From an uncultured Eubacteriales bacterium (GTDB taxonomy: Bacteria; Bacillota; Clostridia; Oscillospirales; Oscillospiraceae), in the NCBI GenBank assembly GCA_934567745.1, contig CAKTJM010000076.1:1-9102 (forward strand): a stretch of DNA of 9,102 bases, given 5' to 3'. Below, one piece after another: positions 1 through 6,009 of the stretch. Position 1 is the stretch's first letter, and every line of letters begins with the position of its first letter. The notes under the pieces were generated by a model. It was not told the DNA's origin. It saw only the letters and a list, made by a program, of their open reading frames with translations, and did not search any database. A program made the position numbers and the translations under genes.

Positions 1-836
1 TCATAGAAGGACGTCGCGGGGCCCCACGGCACGCGGGTCATCATCTCGGCCATCTTCTCCAGCTCCTGCTTGCGGACGGGGTCCTTCTCCTCGGCGGCCT
101 TCTTCGCGCAGGCGGCAGAGAGACGCTCTCCCCAGCCACGGATGGCCTCGAGGACCTCGATGATGCCGTTGTAGAAGATGCGCTTGTCGATGGAGGCGGG
201 GTCGTTCGGGTCGAGCGCCGCCAGGAGCTCCTTGGCCTCCTCATAGTACTTCACGAAGCCGTGCTTGATGACCTCGGTCCAAGCCGGGATGAAGTGGGAG
301 CCGTTGGCGCAGAGGTAGTTGGAGACGTCGGACACGCCGCCGAACTGGGCGCGGTCCCACTCCTTGGGATCGACGTAGTGGCCCCACTGGACGGCCATGG
401 TCTTGTCCTTCCAGTACGGCAGGAGGTCCTCGGCCAGCTCCTTGTAGTCCTCGTCGGTGATCTCGAAGGGATCGTAGGTGCGGTCGCGCAGGTTGGGCAG
501 GTCGTCGGCCAGCCAGTGCGCGTGCAGCTCGATGGCGAAGTTGGCGCCGCGGATCCGCTTGGTGGGCCAGCCGACCAGCTGCTCGTGGTCATACACGTTG
601 TCGCTCAGGGTACGGTAGACCTCGGCGGAGGCCTTGTAGCGCCGCATCAGGCTGGGCATGCCCTCGGTCTCGCGATAGACCTTGGTATAGGCGCGGGCGC
701 GGGTGATGTCCACGTTGGGACGGTTGGAGTGGAGCATCCCGTTGAGCTCCTGGATGCGCTTGGTGCTGCCGACCTTCGCGACAGTGCCTGCACGGAGTTC
801 GTTGCCCAGGGCAGCGCCGGCTTTCGGTGTAGTCAT
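1..836 (-). CDS. Glycyl radical enzyme (pyruvate formate-lyase superfamily), N-terminal part
   Basis: The gene is cut by the left window edge, so only the first 278 residues are seen; full-length family members are about 800 residues. The start is the ATG at 836-834, preceded by AAAGGAGA with about 9 nt of spacing. The opening has the family layout: a helix ending in RIQEL, then RARAYTKVYRETEGMP, an ELIVG-like DHEQLVGWPTKR stretch near residues 83-94, and DPFEITDEDYKEL, which resembles the same segment in choline TMA-lyase (CutC) and isethionate-lyase type members. The family uses a C-terminal glycyl radical and an active-site cysteine to cleave C-C, C-N, C-O or C-S bonds anaerobically in the cytoplasm. 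Both residues would lie outside the window, as would the radical-SAM activase normally encoded nearby. The substrate therefore cannot be assigned; CutC-, isethionate- or sulfonate-lyase-like and unknown types all remain possible. It is the last visible gene of a minus-strand cluster and has its own promoter. Confidence 0.9.
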   Translation of the reverse strand, partial: MTTPKAGAALGNELRAGTVAKVGSTKRIQELNGMLHSNRPNVDITRARAYTKVYRETEGMPSLMRRYKASAEVYRTLSDNVYDHEQLVGWPTKRIRGANFAIELHAHWLADDLPNLRDRTYDPFEITDEDYKELAEDLLPYWKDKTMAVQWGHYVDPKEWDRAQFGGVSDVSNYLCANGSHFIPAWTEVIKHGFVKYYEEAKELLAALDPNDPASIDKRIFYNGIIEVLEAIRGWGERLSAACAKKAAEEKDPVRKQELEKMAEMMTRVPWGPATSFY

Positions 837-875
837 AGTGCGTGTTCTCCTTTCATCGTATCACTCATAGCTAAT

Positions 876-904
876 ATTGTGTTGCATTTCCTTCGATTTG
901 TCAA
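876..904 (-). promoter_or_regulatory. Sigma70-type promoter for the glycyl radical enzyme gene
   Basis: Read on the minus strand there is a perfect -35 TTGACA (904-899), a 17-bp spacer and a -10 CACAAT (881-876, 4 of 6 consensus bases). Transcription would start near 869 and leave a leader of about 32 nt containing the strong Shine-Dalgarno site. The 127-bp gap after the DUF1097 gene shows no convincing terminator, so readthrough from upstream is also possible. The enzyme may thus be expressed both with and independently of the two upstream genes. Confidence 0.6.
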
Positions 905-964
905 TGATGTTCGGTAACAAGGGGGAGAGAATTCGTTGTTTTCAGCAGATCGCACAAGGGCAGA

Positions 965-1573
965 TCAGGCCTTGCTCTTCTTGGTGGGCCACTTCCAGCG
1001 GCCGGTCTCGGCGTCGATGAAGTTCAGGCCCTCGTTGCACACCAGGCCCAGCAGCGCGCCGGTGCACAGGGTGATGGCCAGGAACGGATAGGCGCTGAAG
1101 TTGTAGAAGCCGCCGACGGCGGTCGTCCCGGCGCTACCCAGGACCGCGATGGTCAGGTTCGAGGTCCAGAACGAGTTGGAGATCGCGCCGAAGTGTGCGG
1201 GCACGACGTTGAAGGGCAGCCAGGAGGGCAGGCAGAAGTGGATCGCGCATTCGATGATGCAGATGACGGCGACCACGACGCCCACGTTCAGCCACCAGGG
1301 CCAGCCGGCCGCGTTGAGGCGGTCCATGCAGACCAGGTAGATCATCGCCCAGACGACGCCGATCAGATAGCTGCCGCAGTACTTGAAGAATTCGTCGCGC
1401 TTGGCGCCCGCCGTAAAGTAGATGGGCAGCGCGGTGAAGGTGACGTAGATGATGTGCCAGCCCGGCAGGACCTTGCCCGTCCACTTGCCGATCGTCACGG
1501 CGTAGATGGCGCAGTAGATGCCGGAGATGACACCGATCCATATCGCCCAGTTCACGAGGCCTTTCTTGTTCAT
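965..1573 (-). CDS. DUF1097 family integral membrane protein
   Basis: A 202-residue, very hydrophobic protein with six predicted membrane helices, at about residues 7-28, 38-56, 67-84, 93-114, 138-157 and 161-180. The short polar C-terminus is rich in lysine (KKSKA). The VPAHFGAISNSFW stretch near 124-136, just before helix five, together with the helix pattern, fits the DUF1097 family, whose E. coli member is YcdZ. No biochemical function is established for the family. The start ATG follows GAGAGGAAGGA. The gene lies between a flavodoxin-like gene (78-bp gap) and a glycyl radical enzyme gene (128 bp), all on the same strand. A role in moving the enzyme's substrate or product across the inner membrane is a reasonable guess, but it rests on context alone. 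It has no obvious promoter of its own and is probably read from the flavodoxin promoter. Confidence 0.8.
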   Translation of the reverse strand: MNKKGLVNWAIWIGVISGIYCAIYAVTIGKWTGKVLPGWHIIYVTFTALPIYFTAGAKRDEFFKYCGSYLIGVVWAMIYLVCMDRLNAAGWPWWLNVGVVVAVICIIECAIHFCLPSWLPFNVVPAHFGAISNSFWTSNLTIAVLGSAGTTAVGGFYNFSAYPFLAITLCTGALLGLVCNEGLNFIDAETGRWKWPTKKSKA

Positions 1574-1651
1574 GTGTGTTCCATCCTTCCTCTCAAATGG
1601 TCTTGCTTTTCCTATGGATACGCGGGGGGCCCTCCGCGCGGTCCAACTGTG

Positions 1652-2194
1652 TCAGACGGCCGCCGTCGCGCTCGGCGTCAGCCGCGCCTGCGCCGCCGCG
1701 ATGAGCGGGGCCAGGCTCTCCCGGTCCGTGTAGTCGCCGGGGATCTGCACCAGACACAGCAGCTCCTCGTCCTCCGGGGAGAGGTCGCGGCGGCGGGAGA
1801 GCATCGCCCGGTAGCACCGCAGGAGCGTCTTGTCGCCCGGCGTGAGCTTGCTCTTGTCCATCCCGCCGCGGAGGTACCACAGCGGCGCGTCCAACAGATC
1901 GTTCCCCCGGCGCAGTCGCCCGAGTGTGTCCTCGTTCGCGGCGCGCAGGCCGGTCGCGAAGTATAACGTCTGATGGCCCTCCTGCTTGCGGAGGAGCCGC
2001 CGGAGCTTCTTCAGCCCGGAGATCTCCCCGCCGTGGACCGCGCCGCCGAAGATCAGCAGCGGCACGCCCTCGAAGGTGCTCGACCGACAGGCCGACAGCG
2101 GCAGGATCGGCAGATCCAGCGTCTCGCCCAGCCAGGCGGCATAGCGCTCCGTGGTCCCGCCATAGGATTCGTATACGATCAGTCCCTGTGTCAC
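1652..2194 (-). CDS. Flavodoxin-domain protein (flavodoxin_5 / HemG-like)
   Basis: A 180-residue cytoplasmic protein with a flavodoxin fold. The N-terminal beta strand GLIVYES leads into a phosphate-binding-type loop, YGGTTERYA (residues 11-19). A second strand and loop, LLIFGGAVHGGEISG, lies at 47-60. The YLRGGMDKSKLTPGDK block at 107-122 resembles the flavodoxin_5 group that includes protoporphyrinogen oxidase HemG. Such proteins bind FMN and transfer electrons. An upstream in-frame ATG (2215) lies before the Shine-Dalgarno sequence GAGAGGAGG, so I take the GTG at 2194-2192, 8 nt after it, as the start. It is first in the minus-strand cluster leading to the glycyl radical enzyme. Supplying electrons to that enzyme's radical-SAM activase is an attractive inference, because flavodoxin does this for pyruvate formate-lyase activase, but it is unproven here. 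A separate quinone- or haem-related role is the alternative. Confidence 0.8.
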   Translation of the reverse strand: MTQGLIVYESYGGTTERYAAWLGETLDLPILPLSACRSSTFEGVPLLIFGGAVHGGEISGLKKLRRLLRKQEGHQTLYFATGLRAANEDTLGRLRRGNDLLDAPLWYLRGGMDKSKLTPGDKTLLRCYRAMLSRRRDLSPEDEELLCLVQIPGDYTDRESLAPLIAAAQARLTPSATAAV

Positions 2195-2228
2195 GGTCCC
2201 GTCCTCCTCTCGCATTCGTGGCGTCCGA

Positions 2229-2263
2229 ACATCTAACGTTCAACGTCTGATGTGTGCACATCA
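2229..2263. promoter_or_regulatory. Compound inverted-repeat operator over the flavodoxin start site
   Basis: Two overlapping dyads share a half-site. The first is a 25-bp interrupted palindrome, ACATC-N2-ACGTT-N-AACGT-N2-GATGT (2229-2253). The second is TGATGTG-TG-CACATCA (2248-2263), whose right arm runs into the -10 hexamer. The single base between the ACGTT and AACGT arms is too short for an RNA loop, which argues for a protein-binding site. The placement, from the -10 to about +24, is typical of repression. The GT...AC arrangement is compatible with GntR-type operators, and a GntR regulator is encoded divergently next door. That assignment is inference. Confidence 0.55.
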
Positions 2264-2288
2264 TATCATCGAAGCGCGGTCTAGTCAA
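2260..2288 (-). promoter_or_regulatory. Promoter of the flavodoxin-DUF1097-glycyl radical enzyme cluster
   Basis: On the minus strand there is a -35 TTGACT (2288-2283), a 17-bp spacer and a -10 TATGAT (2265-2260, 5 of 6 consensus). The predicted start is near 2253, giving a leader of about 59 nt to the GTG codon. This is the best-matched minus-strand promoter in the window, and its -10 is overlapped by an inverted repeat. Confidence 0.7.
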
Positions 2289-2367
2289 GCGGTTTTGTGC
2301 GTTTCGTCCATTTTCGGCGTTTTCGACGATCATCCGGTCCCCACGGAGGTTGGCAGCTTGGTTTTTC

Positions 2368-2396
2368 TTGACATTTGGGGAAGAATGGGCTATCCT
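2368..2396 (+). promoter_or_regulatory. Promoter of the double-GntR regulator gene
   Basis: A perfect -35 TTGACA (2368-2373), a 17-bp spacer and a -10 TATCCT (2391-2396, 4 of 6). The predicted start near 2403 gives a leader of about 66 nt. The leader contains GGT-N4-ACC around 2430-2440, a weak candidate site for self-control. The rest of the 274-bp intergenic region holds the divergent promoter and its operator, plus a near-perfect 9-bp tandem (TTTTCGGCG/TTTTCGACG, 2311-2328). Confidence 0.6.
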
Positions 2397-2468
2397 GTAC
2401 ATAAGAGATAGAAATCACGGACTTTATGCACGGTTTTTACCAGTTTCGCACAAAAAGAGAGAAGAGAT

Positions 2469-3956
2469 ATGACAGATAGCACAAAAGGCCCCAAAAAGGC
2501 CAACCTGACAGGGCGACCGTCGGTCTCCTTCCGGGTCATCGAAGGTCTATTGTCTGACATCGGCGACGGCACCTTCTCCCCCGGTCAGAAGCTCCCTGCG
2601 GAGTCCTATCTCATGGAGCGCTTCGGCGTGGGCCGGTCTGCCCTGCGCGAAGCCATCAAGATCCTGGAATACTTCGGGTTCGTCGTCATCCGGCGCGGCA
2701 CCGGCACCTTCATCCAGGACTCCTGCACCCCCCGCCTCATGTTCCCCCTGCTGCTCAGCCTGATCTGGGTCAAGTCCACCCCCCACGATCAGGTCTCTTT
2801 TTCCCTCGCGATCCGACTGATCTACCTCCATCTGGGGCTGGATCACCTGGACGAGGAGGGCTGGGCGCGGCTCCGGGACGTCCAGCAGCAGTTCGAGGAG
2901 CTGACCGACCGGCTGGCCGCCGATCTTCCCCCTGCGCCCCGTATCCTCCCCGTCTACGAGGACCTGCTGGCCCAGCGGCGCGACATCATCATCGACGACC
3001 CCATGCTCTCCAACCTGCTGTGGACCGCGTGGAACGTCTACCACCTGAGCGCGTGGGACTACCACGCCTTTTTCCGCAGCGAGCAGGACTGGCTCGACAT
3101 GTTCGCCATGGACCGCCGCGAGGGCGAGGTCCTCGCCCTGCGCTCCCACGAGGCGCTCACCGCCTACGTCACCGAGCGCGGCCACCTCTGGGAACGGCTC
3201 GTCGGCGACCGGAAGCACATCCCCTGCCGCCCCATCCGCACGATCGTCCAGCCGGACGTCGGCCGCGACCGCACCATCCCGCAGCAGATCTTCTCCCAGA
3301 TCGCGCTGGACATCATCAACGGCGTCTACGCCCCCGGCAGCCGTCTGCCCACGGAGGAGGCCTGCATGGAGCGCTTCGGCGTCAGCCGCAACGCCGTGCG
3401 CGAGGCCACGAAGGCGCTGGGGGCCATCGGCCTGATCGAGGTCCGCCGTGCTCTGGGCACCTTCGTCCCCCAGCATAACGACGGCATCAGCCCCTTCGCC
3501 GACCGCCGCGCCTACGGCCGCATCCTCTTCCACGACGATGCGAAGGATTTCCTGCGCATGAAGGTATGCATCCGGGGCGCGATGATGTACCTGGCCATGC
3601 TCCACGCGACCGACGCGGAGCTGAGGGGCTACGCTGCGCTCTGTCGGCGGTTCGCCGACGCGCTGACCGCGCCGGCGGGCGACCAGGCCCGCGCCAGCGC
3701 CCTGCTGACGGAGCTGAACGAACGGCTGAACGAGCTGCACCACAACCCGATCCTGCACCAGGTGGAGACGATCGTCCTGCATCTGGCATCGGCCTCCTGC
3801 GCGATGTCCGTGACCCAGACCTTCGCCCAGGGGCGCAACGCGAAGGTGGCTGCGTCGTACCTGCGCGACGCGGAGATCCTCCTCGCCCGCGACGATGCCC
3901 TCGTCGCCCCGCACATGGCGAAGAAGCTCCAGCTGTGGATCGAGCTGGAGACGTGA
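2469..3956 (+). CDS. Double GntR-family transcriptional regulator (tandem fused)
   Basis: A 495-residue protein with two complete GntR winged-helix domains. The first spans about residues 19-84 (LPAESYLMERFGVGRSALRE, then RRGTGTF) and the second about 268-334 (LPTEEACMERFGVSRNAVRE, then RRALGTF). Each is followed by an all-helical segment, about 85-250 and 340-495, with features of FCD effector domains, such as SHEALTAYV at 226-234 and HHNPILHQVETIV at 424-436. Ordinary FadR-type GntR regulators are about 220-260 residues with one DNA-binding domain and act as homodimers. This protein looks like two regulators fused head-to-tail, which could bind an operator as a single chain or join distant sites. 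The start ATG has only a weak purine-rich leader (AGAGAGAAGAG). It is divergent from the flavodoxin/glycyl radical enzyme cluster, which it probably controls (inference), and ends at a strong terminator. The ligand is unknown. Confidence 0.88.
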   Translation: MTDSTKGPKKANLTGRPSVSFRVIEGLLSDIGDGTFSPGQKLPAESYLMERFGVGRSALREAIKILEYFGFVVIRRGTGTFIQDSCTPRLMFPLLLSLIWVKSTPHDQVSFSLAIRLIYLHLGLDHLDEEGWARLRDVQQQFEELTDRLAADLPPAPRILPVYEDLLAQRRDIIIDDPMLSNLLWTAWNVYHLSAWDYHAFFRSEQDWLDMFAMDRREGEVLALRSHEALTAYVTERGHLWERLVGDRKHIPCRPIRTIVQPDVGRDRTIPQQIFSQIALDIINGVYAPGSRLPTEEACMERFGVSRNAVREATKALGAIGLIEVRRALGTFVPQHNDGISPFADRRAYGRILFHDDAKDFLRMKVCIRGAMMYLAMLHATDAELRGYAALCRRFADALTAPAGDQARASALLTELNERLNELHHNPILHQVETIVLHLASASCAMSVTQTFAQGRNAKVAASYLRDAEILLARDDALVAPHMAKKLQLWIELET

Positions 3957-3978
3957 ACGATCATGACAGGCACGAAAA

Positions 3979-4010
3979 GCCCCCGGACTACTGGTCCGGG
4001 GGCCGTTTTT
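3979..4010. terminator. Bidirectional intrinsic terminator between the GntR and lactonase genes
   Basis: A perfect 10-bp stem, GCCCCCGGAC (3979-3988) with GTCCGGGGGC (3994-4003), and a 5-nt loop. On the plus strand it is followed by CGTTTTT, which ends the GntR transcript. Read on the minus strand the same stem is followed by TTTT, so it can also end the convergent hydrolase transcript, whose stop codon is only 16 bp away. Confidence 0.88.
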
Positions 4011-4025
4011 GATACAGCTGGGGCG

Positions 4026-4805
4026 TCAGTCGATGGTGCCGCGGGCGACGTAGTCCATGACCTGATCGTAGTCATGCCCGAAGAAGAGGGTCGCGCCGTC
4101 GTGCTTCTCTCTGAGCTTCTTCAGCACCGACAGGTTGTCGAAGAACTCGTCGTCGGTCTTGTTGATGTCGCCGCCGGGGGCGATGCGCTGCTCGTAGCTC
4201 TTGCGGGTGTACACCGCGTCGCTGGTGGTGATGATCGTGCCGTTGTTCTCGGTCTTGAGGATCATGCCGATGACGCCGGGGGTGTGGGACTCCTGGATGA
4301 ACAGGGTGAAGTCGTCCGTCAGCTGGGTCGTGCGGTTGATCGTCCAGAACTGGATCCCCTCCACGTCGAACAGGGACCGGATATAAGCACCGCCGTGGCC
4401 GGTGGTCACGCTGAACCAGGCGTTCTTCAGATCTGCCTCGGAGACCAGCACGCGGCGGATCGCCTTCGTGCCGACGAACTCGCTCAGACCGCCCGCATGG
4501 TCGAAATGCAGGTGGGAGACGATCAGCAGATCGATATCGTTGGGCGTCAGGCCGTGGGCCGCCAGGGCCTCGCGGATGCCGATGTGCTCGGTGATTGGAT
4601 AATTGTGCAGCATCTTGGGGGTGTAGAGCCGTTCGGAATCCGCGCTGTTGCCCGTGTCATACAGGATGTTGCCGAGGGTGGGGTGCTGGATGAGGATGGC
4701 AACGGCGGGGGACTCCACCATGATGCTCTCGTCCCGACAGTCCACCAGGCGGAACATCGGGAATTCCATCTTCCCAAGGTACAGTACGTTGATCTTCATG
4801 CCCAT
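4026..4805 (-). CDS. Metallo-beta-lactamase-fold hydrolase, AHL-lactonase-like
   Basis: A 259-residue protein with the full set of dinuclear zinc ligands: HLHFDH (H98, H100, D102, H103), H174 in ESHTPG, D196 in SDAVYT and H244 in FGHD. Y199 sits three residues after the bridging aspartate, matching the catalytic tyrosine of the Bacillus N-acyl homoserine lactonase AiiA, and the length also matches (about 250). The family hydrolyses lactone rings, and sometimes other esters, in the cytoplasm; no signal peptide is visible. Whether this one cuts acyl-homoserine lactones, another lactone or a metabolic ester is not decided by sequence. An in-frame ATG further upstream (4910) has no ribosome site. 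The chosen ATG lies 7 nt after AAGGAGG, and a second ATG follows two codons later. It is divergent from a LysR regulator (185-bp gap), the usual arrangement of a LysR protein and its target. Confidence 0.85.
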   Translation of the reverse strand: MGMKINVLYLGKMEFPMFRLVDCRDESIMVESPAVAILIQHPTLGNILYDTGNSADSERLYTPKMLHNYPITEHIGIREALAAHGLTPNDIDLLIVSHLHFDHAGGLSEFVGTKAIRRVLVSEADLKNAWFSVTTGHGGAYIRSLFDVEGIQFWTINRTTQLTDDFTLFIQESHTPGVIGMILKTENNGTIITTSDAVYTRKSYEQRIAPGGDINKTDDEFFDNLSVLKKLREKHDGATLFFGHDYDQVMDYVARGTID

Positions 4806-4881
4806 TTCTGTTCCTCCTTCGTGAGATCGTACAATTTTGCGTTGGGGCACGCTCTTTTCTCTGTGCTTTTTGCCTGTCCTT

Positions 4882-4910
4882 ATTGAACACCATTCCACGT
4901 GAAAAATCAA
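4882..4910 (-). promoter_or_regulatory. Candidate promoter of the lactonase-like gene
   Basis: On the minus strand there is TTGATT (4910-4905), a 17-bp spacer and TTCAAT (4887-4882), each a 4-of-6 match. The leader would be about 70 nt. The divergent LysR gene makes activation through this weak promoter plausible. A short dyad, CAAG-AG-CTTG (4908-4917), overlaps its -35 and could be part of a LysR site, but no clear T-N11-A box stands out. Confidence 0.4.
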
Positions 4911-4952
4911 GAGCTTGGCATCAAATCATTCATTCCTTTTTTGCATCGATCG

Positions 4953-4961
4953 TGCTATAAT
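4953..4961 (+). promoter_or_regulatory. Extended -10 promoter of the LysR gene
   Basis: TGC followed by the perfect -10 TATAAT (4956-4961) forms an extended -10 element. The -35 position (4933-4938, TTCCTT) is poor, as is common for extended -10 promoters. The predicted leader is about 23 nt and contains the ribosome site GGGAGGG. Confidence 0.65.
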
Positions 4962-4990
4962 AACGGAAACGCTAATGGGAGGGACGACAG

Positions 4991-5884
4991 ATGAACGTAG
5001 ACCACCTGCGATATTTCCTCGTTTTGACGGAAGAGATGCATTACGGCCGGGCCGCCGCGCGGCTGAACATCTCGCAATCCGGCCTGAGCCACGCGATCGC
5101 CGCGCTGGAGCGGGAGCTGGGCGCGCCGCTGTTCCAGAAATGCGGCCGCGGGATCGAGCTGGGGCGGTACGGGACCGTGCTCCTGCCGGAGGCCCAGCGG
5201 ATCGTCGGCCTGGCCGACCGGTGCACACAGAGCTTCCGCCAGCTCCACCGGGGCGTGGGGACGCTCCGCCTGCGGACCATCCCCCTGCTGATCGTCCCGT
5301 CGGTCGTGCGGCTGTGCCGGAGCTTCAAGGCGCTCCACCCGGACTGCGACTTCGCCTTCTCCACCGGCATGTCGAACCAGGTGCTCGAGTCCCTGCGCGA
5401 GGGCGGGTGCGACGTCGGCTTCTGCTCCCATCTGGCCGAGGCCCCGTGGCTGGACCACGCGGAGATCCAGCGGCGGCGCATGATCGTGGCCGTGCCGGTG
5501 GGCCATCCCCTGGCCGACCGGGACGCCGTCGCGCTGGAGGACACCCTCGCCTACCCCCACGTCACCTACTCCTGGCTCAGCGGCCAGCGGGAGGGCATCG
5601 AGCGGCTCTTCGCCCCCGTACGGGCGCAGTGGGACATCGCCTATCAGGTCGAGGACGCCTCGTTCATCGTCGAGCTGGTCGCCCAGGGCTTCGGCATCGC
5701 CGTGATGCTGGAGACGCCTCCGGTCTTCCGGGACGACCTGCGGCTGCTGCCGCTGGTCCGGCCCGCGGCGGAGCGGTCCTTCTACATCGTCCGCCGCCGC
5801 GAGGCCCACCCGAACCCGGTCGTGGACCTCTTCTATGACTACTGCGTCCAGGAGGCGAGCAAGTCGCCCGACGGCGTGCCCTGA
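4991..5884 (+). CDS. LysR-family transcriptional regulator
   Basis: A 297-residue protein of normal LysR length. The N-terminal winged helix-turn-helix (about residues 1-62) is typical: HLRYFLVLTEEMHYGRAAARL, then ISQSGLSHAIAALERELGAPLF. A linker helix and a two-lobed substrate-binding domain (about 90-285) follow. Family landmarks in that domain include FKALHPDCDF, a GCDVGFC strand, the VAVPVGHPLADRD segment and the VAQGFGIAVM strand. The start ATG follows GGGAGGG by 7 nt. It is divergent from the lactonase-like hydrolase, so that gene is its most likely target, probably with self-repression through the shared gap. The inducer is unknown. The downstream Na/Pi transporter is a less likely target because it has its own regulatory sequences. 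Confidence 0.92.
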   Translation: MNVDHLRYFLVLTEEMHYGRAAARLNISQSGLSHAIAALERELGAPLFQKCGRGIELGRYGTVLLPEAQRIVGLADRCTQSFRQLHRGVGTLRLRTIPLLIVPSVVRLCRSFKALHPDCDFAFSTGMSNQVLESLREGGCDVGFCSHLAEAPWLDHAEIQRRRMIVAVPVGHPLADRDAVALEDTLAYPHVTYSWLSGQREGIERLFAPVRAQWDIAYQVEDASFIVELVAQGFGIAVMLETPPVFRDDLRLLPLVRPAAERSFYIVRRREAHPNPVVDLFYDYCVQEASKSPDGVP

Positions 5885-5903
5885 CCTCCGAAAAGCCGCC
5901 GAT

Positions 5904-5958
5904 CTTACACAAATTTTACATGACCTCTCTTCCGGATCTGACATCCGGGCGCTATCAT
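5904..5958 (+). promoter_or_regulatory. Pho-box-like repeats and -10 upstream of the Na/Pi transporter
   Basis: CTTACAC (5904-5910) and TTTACAT (5915-5921) form a direct repeat with an 11-bp period, the layout of PhoB/PhoP boxes (two 7-mers with a 4-bp spacer). A further CTGACAT (5938-5944) lies 23 bp on, 8 bp before a possible -10 TATCAT (5953-5958). The setting, directly upstream of a phosphate transporter, makes phosphate control reasonable. The same stretch contains a small hairpin, CCGGAT-CTGAC-ATCCGG (5932-5948), with T7 starting 9 nt later. It could instead be a weak terminator for the LysR gene. Confidence 0.4.
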
Positions 5959-6009
5959 TTTTTTAAGGTTTTGGAATGAAAATGAAAAGAAATGAGAGGA
6001 CACTTGCAT

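Noticed and set aside
261..917. 218-codon plus-strand frame across the glycyl radical enzyme gene
   Set aside because: It is a shadow of the minus-strand enzyme. The repeated V, G, D and A composition comes from reading GC-rich codons in reverse.
1621..1638. GC-rich inverted repeat (CGCGG...CCGCG) between the flavodoxin and DUF1097 genes
   Set aside because: The stem is only 5 bp with an 8-nt loop and no T-run on either strand, so it is not a convincing terminator. It does not separate the two genes transcriptionally.
2547..3914. 455-codon open frame on the minus strand opposite the double-GntR gene
   Set aside because: It is the antisense of a well-supported gene in GC-rich DNA, has no ribosome site, and its composition is the low-complexity mix typical of such shadows.
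4806..4910. Longer N-terminus for the lactonase-like protein (ATG at 4910)
   Set aside because: The extra 35 residues are unlike the family N-terminus, lack a ribosome site and cover the true Shine-Dalgarno AAGGAGG before the ATG at 4805.
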